A stretch of DNA of 64,000 nt from Streptococcus mitis (GCF_000722695.1 NZ_JPFU01000004.1:53933-117932); one strand, 5' to 3'. Positions 35,664 to 45,971 are shown, counted from the stretch's first letter. Notes: generated by a model from the sequence alone, not told the origin. Translations and numbers: made by a program.

Positions 35664-37652
35664 ATGAAAAAAAGTCAAGTGCTTGCTGTAGCGGGAGCTA
35701 CCTTATTAGCGTCAGGAGTTCTAGCTGCGTGTTCAAACACTAGTTCAAATAATGCGAAATTAGCAAAAGATTACCAATATGTTTATCAAACAGATCCAGA
35801 AACCTTGGATTATATCGTTAGCAATATTGATTCAACATCATTTATCACAACAAATGCTGTAGATGGTTTATTAGCTAATGATAAATATGGTAATCTAGTT
35901 CCTTCTATTGCCGAATCATGGACAGTTTCAAAAGATGGTTTGACGTATACCTATAAAATCCGTCAGGATGCTAAATGGGTGACAGCAGAGGGAGAAGAAT
36001 ATGCTCCTGTAACTGCTAAAGACTTCGTTACTGGTTTGAAACATGCTGTAGATGGAAAATCAAAAGGACTTTCAATCGTTAGCTCTTCTATCAAGGGATT
36101 GGATGCATATATCAAGGGTGAAACAAAAGACTTTTCAACGGTTGGTGTAAAAGCACTTGATGATCAAACTTTAGAATATACCTTGAATCAACCAGAAACT
36201 TTCTGGAATGATAAGACAACTAGCGGTGTCATGATGCCGGTTAATGAAGAATTCTTAGCTTCAAAAGGGGAAGGTTTTGGTGCCCCAACAGATGCTAACT
36301 CTATTCTTTATAACGGACCATTTGTCTTGAAGGCTGTAACTCCTAAATCATCTATCGAGATGGCTAAAAATGACGCTTACTGGGATAAAGAAAATGTAAA
36401 AATTGAGAACGTTAAGTTCACTTTCTGGGATGGTAAAGATCAAGATGTGATTGCTAAAGGTTTTGCTGATGGTCAATATAGCAAGGCTCGTATCTTCCCT
36501 ACAAGTTCGACATATGAAAAATATGCAGCTGACTTCAAAGATAACATTTACTTTAACGAACCAGGTGCGGGTGTTGCGACTGTCAGCTTGAACTATGGCC
36601 GTACAACTTATAACCACACTGCTAAGACAAGTGAAGCACAAAAGACCTCTACTCAAAAAGCCTTGTTGAACAAGGAGTTCCGTCAAGCCCTGAACTTTGC
36701 GGTAGATCGTAATTCTTATTCAGCTCAAACAAATGGTACTGATGGTGCTGCAGTAGCCATCCGTAATACATTTGCACCATATAATCTTCAAGTTGGTAAG
36801 AAAACATTTGGTGAATTGGTACAAGATAGCTTAACTAAGACAAATTCTTCTACTTGGGCCAAGGTTTCTCTAGCTGATTCTCAAAATGGGCTTTATAATG
36901 AAGAAAAAGCTAAAGAGGTATTTGCTAAAGCTAAATCAAGTCTACAAGCTGAAGGTGTTGAATTCCCAATCCACTTAGATGCCTTGGTTATTCAAGAATC
37001 AACAGCGGTTGTAAACCGTGTTCAATCATTGAAGCAATCAATTGAAAAAGTATTGGGTTCAGATAATGTTGTTGTAGACTTACAACAAATGACTCAAGCA
37101 GAAGCTTTACCAATTTCATTTAGTGCTCCAACAGCTAAAGAGCAAGACTGGGATATCCATACCTTGTCAGGATGGAACCCTGATTATCAAGATCCGTCTA
37201 CTTTCTTGGATCAGTTCGTCATTAAGGGAGGAAATACTCGCCTTTACCTTGGTATTGATAAGAACACAGATGCAACAGTAGCAAGTAAACTTGGTTTAGG
37301 TGACTATGAAAAATTACTTGATGACGCAAACAGCGAAAACCAAGATGTTCAAAAACGTTATGAAAAATACGCGTTGGCACAAGCTTGGTTGACTGATAAT
37401 GCTTTGACAATTCCAGTAATGGCTACTCCTAAAGAAACAGCCGTTTCATTTGTTTCAAAGGTTTTACCATTTAGCTCTTCATATTCTGTAGCTGGCCTTA
37501 AAGGTGAAAATGCAGGATACTTGAAGTATACTCAAGTTGGTGAAAAAGCAATCACCAAAGAAGAGTATGAAAAAGCTCGTGAAAAATGGTTGAAAGAAAA
37601 GACTGAGTCAAACGAGAAAGCTCAAAAAGAATTGGCAAGTCATGTGAAGTAA
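35664..37652 (+). CDS. amiA: Oligopeptide ABC transporter substrate-binding lipoprotein AmiA
   Basis: 662 residues, SBP_bac_5 (OppA) family, anchored through the lipobox VLAAC (Cys at about 23). The body holds the family features DPETLDYIVSN, YTYKIRQDAKWVTAEGEEYAPVTAKDFV and GWNPDYQDPSTFLDQF. It captures peptides for import by AmiCDEF and also brings regulatory peptides of Rgg/PlcR-type regulators into the cell, which is relevant to the regulator at 564. GAGGAG precedes the ATG. Confidence 0.95.
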   Translation: MKKSQVLAVAGATLLASGVLAACSNTSSNNAKLAKDYQYVYQTDPETLDYIVSNIDSTSFITTNAVDGLLANDKYGNLVPSIAESWTVSKDGLTYTYKIRQDAKWVTAEGEEYAPVTAKDFVTGLKHAVDGKSKGLSIVSSSIKGLDAYIKGETKDFSTVGVKALDDQTLEYTLNQPETFWNDKTTSGVMMPVNEEFLASKGEGFGAPTDANSILYNGPFVLKAVTPKSSIEMAKNDAYWDKENVKIENVKFTFWDGKDQDVIAKGFADGQYSKARIFPTSSTYEKYAADFKDNIYFNEPGAGVATVSLNYGRTTYNHTAKTSEAQKTSTQKALLNKEFRQALNFAVDRNSYSAQTNGTDGAAVAIRNTFAPYNLQVGKKTFGELVQDSLTKTNSSTWAKVSLADSQNGLYNEEKAKEVFAKAKSSLQAEGVEFPIHLDALVIQESTAVVNRVQSLKQSIEKVLGSDNVVVDLQQMTQAEALPISFSAPTAKEQDWDIHTLSGWNPDYQDPSTFLDQFVIKGGNTRLYLGIDKNTDATVASKLGLGDYEKLLDDANSENQDVQKRYEKYALAQAWLTDNALTIPVMATPKETAVSFVSKVLPFSSSYSVAGLKGENAGYLKYTQVGEKAITKEEYEKAREKWLKEKTESNEKAQKELASHVK

Positions 37653-37664
37653 ATAATTTTCAAT

Positions 37665-37698
37665 AGAACTTTCTCTCCATGAGGAGAAGGTTCTTTTG
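37665..37698 (+). terminator. Partial terminator between amiA and amiC
   Basis: AGAACTTTCTC pairs imperfectly with GAGAAGGTTCT, followed by TTTTGGG. It would make amiA mRNA more abundant than that of the membrane components. Confidence 0.7.
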
Positions 37699-37718
37699 GG
37701 ATTTTTAAAGGAAATGAT

Positions 37719-39215
37719 ATGAAAAAATATATTTTTATGCGTGTTTTGCGGTCATTGGTTTCTATCTTTTTAGTAACAACCTTGACTTACACGATCATCT
37801 ATACAATGGTTCCTCGAAAATTGATTTTCAAACAGGATACCAACTATAACAAGATTGCGACAACTGCTGATAAACGTGATAACTATGAAAATACCGTTTA
37901 TGAGCGTATGGGCTATATCGAGTACTACGATACCAAAGAGTTGCAAGAAAAAGCTAGCCAGATGGATTCTTCTGTAACAGTTGAAGCTAATGACACCAAC
38001 AAGGCCATCTATGAAAAATACATCAAACAAATCGGTCATGGTTGGACCTTGGGAGAATTTACTGAAAGTGGTCAATTCTACGCTACTCGTGAAATCCCAA
38101 TTTTTGAACGTGTTTTCAAATTCTATGCTAACTTGATTGACATTGACCATACAAATAAAATTCAAGACCCTGAAAACCCAGACTTGAAACGTTACCTTCG
38201 TTTCGAAAACGATCCAGCGATCGGATGGTCATTGGTCGGTTCAGGAACTAAACACAAATATCTTTTGTACTTCAACAGTCAGTTCCCATTCGTTCATCAA
38301 AACTTTGTGAACATTAATTTAGGTGATTCTTATCCAACCTATGCTAATAGCCCTGTTTTACAGGTTATTACTCAGGGGCAAGGGCAAACAAAAACGGGTC
38401 AAGTTCAGTTCCCAACAGGTAAGAAAACTTCTTCTGTAAATATTTACTCAAGAACCTACAAATCACCTAGTCAGGCTGATTCTCGTGAAGTAGCTAACTA
38501 CGGAAAAGATGATCCTTATACAGCTACTGAAAGTAACTACCAATATCCTTCTATGATCGCCAGCTCTGCTGTCGTTGGATTGATTGGTTTGGTGATTTCT
38601 TATGCGATTGCCGTGCCACTTGGTTCAGCTATGGCTCGCTTCAAGAATACTTGGATTGATAGCTTCTCAACAGGGGCTTTGACCTTCTTGATGGCTCTTC
38701 CAACCATTGCCTTGGTTTATATCGTTCGTTTAGCTGGTTCTTCAATCGGCTTGCCAGATTCATTCCCTATCTTGGGTGCTGGAGATTGGCGTTCTTACGT
38801 TTTACCAGCAGTTATCCTTGGTTTGTTGGGGGCTCCTGGTACAGCTATTTGGATTCGTCGTTACATGATTGACTTGCAATCACAAGACTTTGTACGTTTT
38901 GCTCGTGCAAAAGGTTTGTCTGAAAAAGAAATTTCAAACAAACACATCTTTAAAAACGCCATGGTTCCGCTGGTTTCAGGAATTCCTGGTGCTGTTATCG
39001 GGGTTATCGGTGGTGCAACCCTTACTGAAACAGTCTTCGCCTTCCCAGGTATGGGTAAAATGTTGATTGACTCTGTAAAAGCATCTAATAACTCTATGGT
39101 CGTTGGTCTTGTCTTCATCTTTACATGTATTTCTATCTTCTCACTTCTTTTAGGAGATATTTGGATGACCATTATTGACCCACGTATTAAATTGACTGAG
39201 AAAGGAGGCAAATAA
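37719..39215 (+). CDS. amiC: Oligopeptide ABC transporter permease AmiC
   Basis: This 498-residue permease has one N-terminal membrane segment, a long extracytoplasmic insert (about 40-275) characteristic of streptococcal AmiC, and then five membrane segments with the ATPase-contact loop [23 protein letters not shown]. It overlaps amiD by 1 bp (TAATG). Confidence 0.95.
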   Translation: MKKYIFMRVLRSLVSIFLVTTLTYTIIYTMVPRKLIFKQDTNYNKIATTADKRDNYENTVYERMGYIEYYDTKELQEKASQMDSSVTVEANDTNKAIYEKYIKQIGHGWTLGEFTESGQFYATREIPIFERVFKFYANLIDIDHTNKIQDPENPDLKRYLRFENDPAIGWSLVGSGTKHKYLLYFNSQFPFVHQNFVNINLGDSYPTYANSPVLQVITQGQGQTKTGQVQFPTGKKTSSVNIYSRTYKSPSQADSREVANYGKDDPYTATESNYQYPSMIASSAVVGLIGLVISYAIAVPLGSAMARFKNTWIDSFSTGALTFLMALPTIALVYIVRLAGSSIGLPDSFPILGAGDWRSYVLPAVILGLLGAPGTAIWIRRYMIDLQSQDFVRFARAKGLSEKEISNKHIFKNAMVPLVSGIPGAVIGVIGGATLTETVFAFPGMGKMLIDSVKASNNSMVVGLVFIFTCISIFSLLLGDIWMTIIDPRIKLTEKGGK

Positions 39216-40141
39216 TGTCTACAATCGATAAAGAAAAATTTCAGTTCGTAAAACGTGACGATTTTGCCTCTGAAGCCATTGATGCGCCAGCCTATTCTTA
39301 CTGGGGATCAGTGTTTAGACAATTTATGAAGAAAAAATCAACTGTAGTCATGTTGGGAATCTTGGTAGCTATCATTTTGATGAGTTTCATCTACCCAATG
39401 TTTTCTAAGTTTGATTTTAATGATGTCAGCAAGGTAAACGACTTTAGTGCTCGTTATATCAAGCCAAATGCGGAGCATTGGTTCGGTACTGACAGTAACG
39501 GTAAATCGCTCTTTGACGGTGTCTGGTTCGGAGCTCGTAACTCTATCCTCATTTCTGTGATTGCGACAGTGATTAACTTGGTTATCGGTGTCTTTGTCGG
39601 TGGTATTTGGGGTATTTCAAAATCAGTTGACCGTGTCATGATGGAAGTTTATAATGTCATCTCAAACATCCCATCTCTTTTGATTGTCATTGTCTTGACT
39701 TACTCAATCGGAGCTGGATTCTGGAATCTGATTTTTGCCATGAGTGTGACAACATGGATTGGGATTGCCTTCATGATCCGTGTGCAAATCTTGCGTTATC
39801 GTGACTTGGAATACAACTTGGCGTCACGTACTTTGGGAACACCAACCTTGAAGATTGTTGCCAAAAACATTATGCCACAATTGGTATCTGTTATTGTGAC
39901 AACGATGACTCAAATGCTTCCAAGCTTTATCTCATACGAAGCCTTCTTGTCATTCTTCGGTCTTGGATTACCGATTACAGTGCCAAGTTTGGGTCGTTTG
40001 ATTTCGGATTATTCACAAAACGTAACAACTAATGCTTACTTGTTCTGGATTCCATTGACAACCCTTGTCTTGGTATCCTTGTCCCTTTTCGTAGTTGGTC
40101 AAAACTTAGCGGATGCTAGTGATCCACGTACACATAGATAG
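39215..40141 (+). CDS. amiD: Oligopeptide ABC transporter permease AmiD
   Basis: 308 residues with six membrane segments (first at about 40-62) and the contact loop [23 protein letters not shown]. It forms the channel with AmiC. AGGAGG in the end of amiC serves as ribosome site. Confidence 0.95.
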   Translation: MSTIDKEKFQFVKRDDFASEAIDAPAYSYWGSVFRQFMKKKSTVVMLGILVAIILMSFIYPMFSKFDFNDVSKVNDFSARYIKPNAEHWFGTDSNGKSLFDGVWFGARNSILISVIATVINLVIGVFVGGIWGISKSVDRVMMEVYNVISNIPSLLIVIVLTYSIGAGFWNLIFAMSVTTWIGIAFMIRVQILRYRDLEYNLASRTLGTPTLKIVAKNIMPQLVSVIVTTMTQMLPSFISYEAFLSFFGLGLPITVPSLGRLISDYSQNVTTNAYLFWIPLTTLVLVSLSLFVVGQNLADASDPRTHR

Positions 40142-40149
40142 GAGTAGAA

Positions 40150-41217
40150 ATGACAAAAGAAAAAAATGTAATTTTGACTGCTCGCGATATTGTCGTGGAA
40201 TTTGACGTTCGTGACAAAGTATTGACAGCCATTCGCGGTGTTTCCCTTGAACTAGTTGAAGGTGAAGTATTGGCCTTGGTAGGTGAGTCAGGATCAGGTA
40301 AATCTGTTTTGACAAAGACCTTTACAGGTATGCTTGAAGAAAATGGTCGTATTGCCCAAGGTAGCATTGACTATCGTGGTCAGGATTTGACAGCCTTGTC
40401 TTCTCACAAGGATTGGGAACAAATTCGTGGTGCTAAGATTGCGACTATCTTCCAGGACCCAATGACTAGTTTGGATCCCATTAAAACAATTGGTAGTCAG
40501 ATTACAGAAGTTATTGTAAAACACCAAGGGAAAACAGCCAAGGAAGCAAAAGAATTGGCCATTGACTACATGAATAAGGTTGGGATTCCAGACGCAGATA
40601 GACGTTTTGATGAATACCCATTCCAATATTCTGGAGGAATGCGTCAACGTATCGTTATTGCGATTGCCCTTGCCTGCCGACCTGATGTCTTGATCTGTGA
40701 TGAGCCAACGACTGCCTTGGATGTAACTATTCAAGCTCAGATTATTGATTTGCTAAAATCTTTACAAAACGAGTACCATTTCACAACAATCTTTATCACC
40801 CACGACCTTGGTGTGGTAGCAAGTATTGCGGATAAGGTAGCAGTTATGTATGCAGGAGAAATCGTTGAGTATGGAACGGTTGAGGAAGTCTTCTATGACC
40901 CTCGCCATCCGTATACATGGAGTCTCTTGTCTAGCTTGCCTCAGCTTGCTGATGATAAAGGGGAACTTTACTCAATCCCAGGAACACCTCCGTCACTTTA
41001 TACTGACCTGAAAGGGGATGCCTTTGCCTTGCGTTCAGACTACGCAATGCAAATTGACTTCGAACAAAAAGCTCCTCAATTCTCAGTATCAGAGACGCAT
41101 TGGGCTAAAACTTGGCTTCTTCATGAGGATGCTCCAAAAGTAGAAAAACCAGCTGTGATTGCAAATCTCCACGATAAGATTCGTGATAAAATGGGATTTG
41201 CCCATCTGGCAGACTAG
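40150..41217 (+). CDS. amiE: Oligopeptide ABC transporter ATP-binding protein AmiE
   Basis: 355 residues, OppD type: Walker [13 protein letters not shown], signature [15 protein letters not shown], Walker [13 protein letters not shown], then a C-terminal oligopeptide-transport domain ([18 protein letters not shown]) without the four Cys of iron-sulfur forms. It works as a heterodimer with AmiF. Confidence 0.95.
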   Translation: MTKEKNVILTARDIVVEFDVRDKVLTAIRGVSLELVEGEVLALVGESGSGKSVLTKTFTGMLEENGRIAQGSIDYRGQDLTALSSHKDWEQIRGAKIATIFQDPMTSLDPIKTIGSQITEVIVKHQGKTAKEAKELAIDYMNKVGIPDADRRFDEYPFQYSGGMRQRIVIAIALACRPDVLICDEPTTALDVTIQAQIIDLLKSLQNEYHFTTIFITHDLGVVASIADKVAVMYAGEIVEYGTVEEVFYDPRHPYTWSLLSSLPQLADDKGELYSIPGTPPSLYTDLKGDAFALRSDYAMQIDFEQKAPQFSVSETHWAKTWLLHEDAPKVEKPAVIANLHDKIRDKMGFAHLAD

Positions 41218-41227
41218 GAGGAAGGAA

Positions 41228-42154
41228 ATGTCTGAAAAATTAGTAGAAATCAAAGATTTAGAAATTTCCTTCGGTGAAGGAAGTAAGAAGTTTGTCGCGG
41301 TTAAAAATGCCAACTTCTTTATCAACAAGGGAGAAACGTTCTCGCTTGTAGGGGAGTCAGGTAGTGGGAAAACAACTATTGGTCGTGCTATCATCGGTCT
41401 AAATGATACAAGTAATGGAGATATCATTTTTGAAGGTCAAAAGATTAATGGTAAGAAATCGCGTGAACAAGCTGCGGAATTGATTCGTCGAATCCAGATG
41501 ATTTTCCAAGACCCTGCCGCAAGTTTGAATGAACGTGCGACTGTTGATTATATTATTTCTGAAGGTCTTTACAATCATCATCTGTTCAAAGATGAAGAAG
41601 AACGTAAAGAGAAAGTTAAAAATATTATTCGTGAAGTGGGTCTTCTTGCTGAGCACTTGACTCGTTACCCTCATGAGTTTTCAGGTGGTCAACGTCAACG
41701 TATCGGTATTGCCCGTGCCTTGGTCATGCAACCAGATTTTGTTATTGCGGATGAGCCCATTTCAGCCTTGGACGTTTCTGTACGTGCCCAAGTCTTGAAC
41801 TTGCTCAAAAAATTCCAAAAAGAGCTCGGTTTGACCTATCTCTTCATCGCCCATGACTTGTCGGTAGTTCGTTTTATTTCAGATCGTATCGCAGTTATTT
41901 ATAAGGGTGTTATTGTAGAGGTTGCAGAAACAGAAGAATTGTTTAACAATCCAATTCACCCATATACTCAAGCCTTGCTTTCAGCGGTACCAATCCCAGA
42001 TCCAATCTTGGAACGCAAAAAGGTCTTGAAGGTTTATGACCCAAGTCAACACGACTATGAGACTGATAAACCTTCTATGGTTGAAATCCGTCCAGGTCAT
42101 TATGTTTGGGCTAACCAAGCCGAATTGGCACGTTATCAACAAGGATTAAACTAA
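41228..42154 (+). CDS. amiF: Oligopeptide ABC transporter ATP-binding protein AmiF
   Basis: 308 residues, OppF type: Walker [13 protein letters not shown], signature [15 protein letters not shown], Walker [23 protein letters not shown] precedes ATG 41228, which lies 10 bp after amiE. A longer frame (41159) sits inside amiE. Confidence 0.95.
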   Translation: MSEKLVEIKDLEISFGEGSKKFVAVKNANFFINKGETFSLVGESGSGKTTIGRAIIGLNDTSNGDIIFEGQKINGKKSREQAAELIRRIQMIFQDPAASLNERATVDYIISEGLYNHHLFKDEEERKEKVKNIIREVGLLAEHLTRYPHEFSGGQRQRIGIARALVMQPDFVIADEPISALDVSVRAQVLNLLKKFQKELGLTYLFIAHDLSVVRFISDRIAVIYKGVIVEVAETEELFNNPIHPYTQALLSAVPIPDPILERKKVLKVYDPSQHDYETDKPSMVEIRPGHYVWANQAELARYQQGLN

Positions 42155-42158
42155 TATT

Positions 42159-42208
42159 GGTTTTATAATTTCCATGTCAACTTTTATGGAAATTATAAAC
42201 CTTTTTTT
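42159..42208 (+). terminator. Terminator of the ami operon
   Basis: GGTTTTATAATTTCCAT pairs with ATGGAAATTATAAACC (about 16 bp, one bulge), followed by seven Ts. Confidence 0.9.
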
Positions 42209-42284
42209 GTTGGACTGATTCGAAAATGCTTTGCAAATATCCTGAAAGAATTTTCGAAAAATTTTAAAAAATTCTGAAATATTC

Positions 42285-42313
42285 TTGACAGCTAATGAAA
42301 AAGGTGGTAAGAT
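42285..42313 (+). promoter_or_regulatory. Promoter of the TrpXYZ-like transporter leader
   Basis: TTGACA (42285-42290), 17-bp spacer, TAAGAT (42308-42313). Transcription would start near 42320, about 290 nt before the first transporter gene. Confidence 0.8.
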
Positions 42314-42345
42314 AGGAAACATCAAAAAAGAAAGCAGAAAAAGAA

Positions 42346-42405
42346 ATGAATAAGAGACAAGCTGTAACTATGAATCAAAACTTTTACTTTAGCTACTTTA
42401 GATAG
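42346..42405 (+). CDS. Short aromatic-rich leader peptide
   Basis: A 19-codon frame from ATG 42346 (or 11 codons from ATG 42370) ends ...NQNFYFSYFR-TAG. Five of the eight residues before the stop are Phe or Tyr, a density expected of an attenuation leader peptide and not of chance. It is too short to be a functional protein and it precedes competing RNA hairpins. No strong Shine-Dalgarno is seen for either start, which lowers confidence. Confidence 0.55.
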   Translation: MNKRQAVTMNQNFYFSYFR

Positions 42406-42578
42406 TGTTTGTAGACATGTCACCATGGATGCAAACAGTTCAAGCAATTTGTTTGTATCTATGTGGCTAAGATTTTTGATTGTGGTCCATGTAGATGAAT
42501 ATCTAAATGGACTAGCAAAGTTATAATTTGTTAGATTATTTCAAGCATCCGTTTAGATAGTATCTAGGCGGTTTTTTT
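42397..42578 (+). promoter_or_regulatory. Attenuator: competing hairpins and terminator in the transporter leader
   Basis: TTTAGATAG occurs at the leader-peptide end (42397-42405) and again as the 5' arm of the terminator (42552-42560). Both can pair with ATCTAAA (42501-42507), which is itself the 3' side of a strong hairpin (GTCCAT.TAGAT / ATCTA.ATGGAC, 42485-42512). The terminator proper is CCGTTTAGATA / TATCTAGGCGG with seven Ts (42549-42578). Mutually exclusive pairings plus an aromatic leader peptide fit ribosome-mediated attenuation. No T-box consensus is present. Confidence 0.6.
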
Positions 42579-42608
42579 GTTTTATCTTTTCTGAGAAGGA
42601 GTTTCATT

Positions 42609-43586
42609 ATGAAAGTTGTTCGAAAATTACTAGCTCCCCTCTTGGTAGTGGGGATTCTCTTGACCTCTCTGATTAGTTTGCATCAGTTGAAGGCAGATAA
42701 GAAAAAAGATGTGTTTCGTATCGGTATTTCGCAATTTATTACCCACCAGTCTTTGGACGCTACTAGAGAAGGCTTTGTGGATGAACTAGCCAAACAAGAC
42801 TATGTGGAGGGGAAAAATATTGAGATTGATTTGCAAAATGCACAGGGAGAACAAAGAAATCTAAAAACTATTTCCCAGCAGCTAGCAGAATCCAGTGATG
42901 TTGTTCTAGCTATCGCAACGCCTTCTGCTCAGAGTTTGGCCAATACAACACAAACGACACCTGTTATCTTTTCAGCGGTAACAGATCCTGTCAGTGCCAA
43001 GTTGGTTGAGTCAAGAGAGCATCCTGGGGGCAATGTAACTGGGACAAGTGATCAGTCATCAGATGCCATTTCAACTCAAATCAATTTGGTAAAGAAAGTG
43101 TTGCCAAAGGCTAAAACGATTGGAATTCTCTATACTCAGAGCGAGCCAAACTCAGTTGTACAAAAGGATGAAGCTAAACGTCTTCTGGAAGAAAAAGGCT
43201 TTACCGTTGTTGAAAAAACAATCTTGGACAGTAACAACGTCAAGGCGGCGGCAGAGAGCTTGATGACAGAGGTGGATATGGTTTTTGTACCAACGGATAA
43301 TATCATTTCGTCAACCATGGAAACAGTCAAGCAGGTTTCTATTAAACACAAGGTTCCAGTATTTGGTGGTTCAACAGAAATGGTTGCGGTTGGTGGCTTG
43401 TATAACTACGGAACCAATTATGAAGAATTGGGAAGACAGACAGCTCGCATGCTGATTCGTGTTTTAAAAGGTGAGAAGCCAGAAAATATAGCAGTTGAGT
43501 TGCCTGAAAAACTGGAATTGAATACCAATCAAGAAATGGCAGATGCATTGGGAATTGATATTAGTAAGTTAGAAGGCAAGGAATAA
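42609..43586 (+). CDS. trpX: TrpX-like ABC transporter substrate-binding protein
   Basis: 325 residues, ABC_sub_bind family (PF04392 type), with a hydrophobic N-terminal segment (LLAPLLVVGILLTSLISL) but no lipobox Cys, so it may be anchored by an uncleaved helix. Family motifs are FRIGISQFITHQSLDATREGF, TPVIFSAVTDPVSAKLV, GILYTQSEPNS and the end FGGSTEMVAVGGLYNYG. With the next two genes it forms a complete importer of the TrpXYZ kind, linked in Firmicutes to aromatic amino acids. The substrate is inferred. Confidence 0.8.
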   Translation: MKVVRKLLAPLLVVGILLTSLISLHQLKADKKKDVFRIGISQFITHQSLDATREGFVDELAKQDYVEGKNIEIDLQNAQGEQRNLKTISQQLAESSDVVLAIATPSAQSLANTTQTTPVIFSAVTDPVSAKLVESREHPGGNVTGTSDQSSDAISTQINLVKKVLPKAKTIGILYTQSEPNSVVQKDEAKRLLEEKGFTVVEKTILDSNNVKAAAESLMTEVDMVFVPTDNIISSTMETVKQVSIKHKVPVFGGSTEMVAVGGLYNYGTNYEELGRQTARMLIRVLKGEKPENIAVELPEKLELNTNQEMADALGIDISKLEGKE

Positions 43587-43597
43587 GGAGGTTTAAG

Positions 43598-44491
43598 ATG
43601 AATTTTGTGTTATCTAGTTTATCAGAAGGTTTGTTGTGGTCGATTATGTCTATTGGAGTCTACTTGACTTTCCGTATTTTGGATATTGCGGATATGACTG
43701 CGGAAGGAGCCTTTCCTCTGGGGGCGGCTGTCGTCGTATCTCAGATACAGGCAGGGACAAATCCTTGGATTGCGACCTTACTTGCTTTGCTGGCAGGTAT
43801 GGTAGCAGGTCTTGTATCAGGAATGCTCCATACCAAGATGAAAATTCCAGCTCTCTTGACAGGGATTGTGACCTTGACAGGGCTTTATTCCATCAATATT
43901 AAAATCATGGGAAGTGTGCCCAATCTTTCCTTGGGAGATTCTTCGACTGTCTTTAAACAGTTGGCTAGCTTGGGATTGACAACTGAAGAAGCTGTTTTCT
44001 CACTCAGTTTAGCCTGTCTCTTACTTGTTTGTTTGCTCTTGACCCTTTTGATGAAAACAGAGATTGGATTAGTCTTGCGTTCGACTGGTGACAATATTCC
44101 GATGAGTGAGGCAAATGGGGTCAATGTAGACACCATGAAGATTGTTGGTTACATGATTTCAAACGGTTTAATTGCCCTATGTGGTTCCTTGTTTGCCCAA
44201 AATGATGGATTTTCAGATGTGACTTCTGGGACAGGAACCATCGTTGTTGGTTTGAGTGCAGTGATTATTGCGGAAGTCTTGATACACGACTTGACCATTG
44301 GAGGCCGCTTATTATCTATTGGAATTGGTGCAATTGTTTACCGCTTGATTATTTTAAATATCTATGAAATTCCAAATCTAGATCAAAATCTAGTTCGTCT
44401 CTTTAATGCAATCTTGTTAGCCTTGGTTTTATTTGCACCAGAATTGCAAAAGAGATTAAAGATTCGTGGTCTGAAATTGAGAAATGAATAG
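43598..44491 (+). CDS. trpY: TrpY-like ABC transporter permease
   Basis: 297 residues, branched-chain/ribose-type permease (BPD_transp_2) with about eight membrane segments and the conserved ADMTAEGAFPLGAAV start and GDNIPMSEANGVNVDTMK loop. AGGAGG precedes the ATG, 11 bp after trpX. Confidence 0.85.
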   Translation: MNFVLSSLSEGLLWSIMSIGVYLTFRILDIADMTAEGAFPLGAAVVVSQIQAGTNPWIATLLALLAGMVAGLVSGMLHTKMKIPALLTGIVTLTGLYSINIKIMGSVPNLSLGDSSTVFKQLASLGLTTEEAVFSLSLACLLLVCLLLTLLMKTEIGLVLRSTGDNIPMSEANGVNVDTMKIVGYMISNGLIALCGSLFAQNDGFSDVTSGTGTIVVGLSAVIIAEVLIHDLTIGGRLLSIGIGAIVYRLIILNIYEIPNLDQNLVRLFNAILLALVLFAPELQKRLKIRGLKLRNE

Positions 44492-44503
44492 GGGGAGAAA
44501 GTT

Positions 44504-45307
44504 ATGGCAAGTTTGTTAACACTTGAAAATATTCACAAGACATTTGAAGCAGGGACGGTCAATGAGAACCATGTCCTCAAAGGATTAGATTTAGAAGTTG
44601 AAGAGGGAGATTTTATATCTGTGATTGGTGGAAATGGAGCAGGGAAATCCACTTTGATGAATATCTTGGCTGGCAATCTATCGGTGGACGAAGGAGACCT
44701 TTTATTGGCAGGCAAATCCATTAAAAATATGAGTGTAAGAAAGAGAGCCAAGGATATTGCCCGTGTTTTTCAAGATCCGAAGATGGGGACAGCTTCTCGT
44801 TTGACGATTGAGGAGAATATGGCCATTGCCTTGAGACGTGGTCAGAAGAGAGGACTTGGCTGGGGTGTGAAGGAGAAGGATAGAATCCAGTTCCAAGAAG
44901 CTTTGAAAGAGTTGAATATTGGTCTTGAAAATCGCTTGAAAGTAGATACTCAATACCTCTCGGGAGGACAAAGACAGGCCTTGACCCTAATCATGGCTGC
45001 TCTGGTGAAACCCAAACTTTTGCTTTTGGATGAACATACTGCGGCACTTGACCCGAAAACTAGTCAAATGGTGATGGATTTGACGCAAAAGATTGTGGAA
45101 CACCATCAGTTGACGACTTTGATGATTACCCACGATATGAACCATGCGATTGAGTACGGCAATCGTCTCATTATGCTCTATCAGGGCAAGATAGTGGTGG
45201 ATGTCAAAGGAGAAGAGAAAAAGCATCTGACGGTTGAAGATCTCATGCATCTTTTCCAGAAAAATAGTGGCCAAAGTCTAGTCAGTGATGAGTTGGTTTT
45301 GGGATAA
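44504..45307 (+). CDS. trpZ: TrpZ-like ABC transporter ATP-binding protein
   Basis: 267 residues: Walker A GGNGAGKSTLMN, signature LSGGQRQALTLIMA, Walker B LLLDEHTAALDP (His in place of the usual Pro after DE), switch His in THDMNHA. It partners the two preceding genes. GGGGGAGAAAG precedes the ATG. Confidence 0.87.
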   Translation: MASLLTLENIHKTFEAGTVNENHVLKGLDLEVEEGDFISVIGGNGAGKSTLMNILAGNLSVDEGDLLLAGKSIKNMSVRKRAKDIARVFQDPKMGTASRLTIEENMAIALRRGQKRGLGWGVKEKDRIQFQEALKELNIGLENRLKVDTQYLSGGQRQALTLIMAALVKPKLLLLDEHTAALDPKTSQMVMDLTQKIVEHHQLTTLMITHDMNHAIEYGNRLIMLYQGKIVVDVKGEEKKHLTVEDLMHLFQKNSGQSLVSDELVLG

Positions 45308-45314
45308 AGAAAAA

Positions 45315-45342
45315 GGCTGAAATCTAGTGTTTCAGTCTTTTA
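45315..45342 (+). terminator. Terminator after the TrpXYZ-like operon
   Basis: GGCTGAAA pairs with TTTCAGTC, followed by TTTTATTTC. Confidence 0.75.
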
Positions 45343-45378
45343 TTTCTTACGTTTTGCAAAATCGACAAATCGAAATTC

Positions 45379-45900
45379 TCGTGGGACACCTTATATCTAC
45401 ATGGGTGAGGAAATCGGAATGGTTGACCCTGACTATGATTCCATGGATGATTATGTGATGTCGAATCGCTCAATGCCTATCAAATGCTGTTAGAAGAAGG
45501 AAAAAATCAGCAAGAAGCTTTCAAGCTCATTCAGGCTAAGTCACGTGATAATTCACGCATTCCCATGCAGTGGGATACTTCGGAAAATGCAGGATTTTCA
45601 ACAGGCACTCCATGGTTGAAAGTTGGTAAATCCTATAAAGATATTAACGTAGAAAATGAAATCCAAGGTCCGATTTTCACCTTCTATCAAGACTTGATTC
45701 GACTGCGTAAGGAAATGCCAATCATTTCAGAAGGAAGTTACCAATCCGCCTTTGAAGACAGTCAGCAAGTCTATGCTTTTGAACGCCAGTTTGAGGATCA
45801 AAAGTTACTAGTGCTCAATAACTTTTATGCTACAGAAGTAGAAATCGAGCTACCAGCAGCCTACCAAAATGGACAAATTGTCAGCTCTATCTGTCACCTC
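45379..45900 (+). pseudogene. treC: 3' remnant of a GH13 alpha-glucosidase (treC/dexB-like)
   Basis: The text starts abruptly with RGTPYIYMGEEIGMVDPDYDSMDDYV, shifts frame near 45460 (a G appears to be missing before ATGTCGAATCG) and continues with RIPMQWDTSENAGFSTGTPWLKVGKSY and the family C-terminal domain to about 45880, where a BOX fragment replaces the end. These motifs belong to trehalose-6-phosphate hydrolase and oligo-1,6-glucosidase. In pneumococcus treC lies between ami and yneF/murI, the same place, so this is most likely the last piece of a lost trehalose locus. Confidence 0.8.
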
Positions 45901-45971
45901 AAAACAGTGTTTTGAGCAACCTGCGCTAGCTTCCTAGCTTCCTAGTTTGCTCTTTGATTTTCATTGAGTAT
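45882..45971 (+). repeat. Partial BOX element (boxB/boxC part)
   Basis: It contains CCTCAAAACAGTGTTTTGAG and the boxC end TTTGCTCTTTGATTTTCATTGAGTAT, but lacks the boxA half. CTTCCTAG is repeated. It is fused to the glucosidase remnant. Confidence 0.8.

Noticed and set aside
42209..42608. T-box riboswitch upstream of the TrpXYZ-like operon
   Set aside because: GGTGG occurs at 42303 but inside the promoter spacer, and no T-box bulge sequence or specifier loop layout follows.
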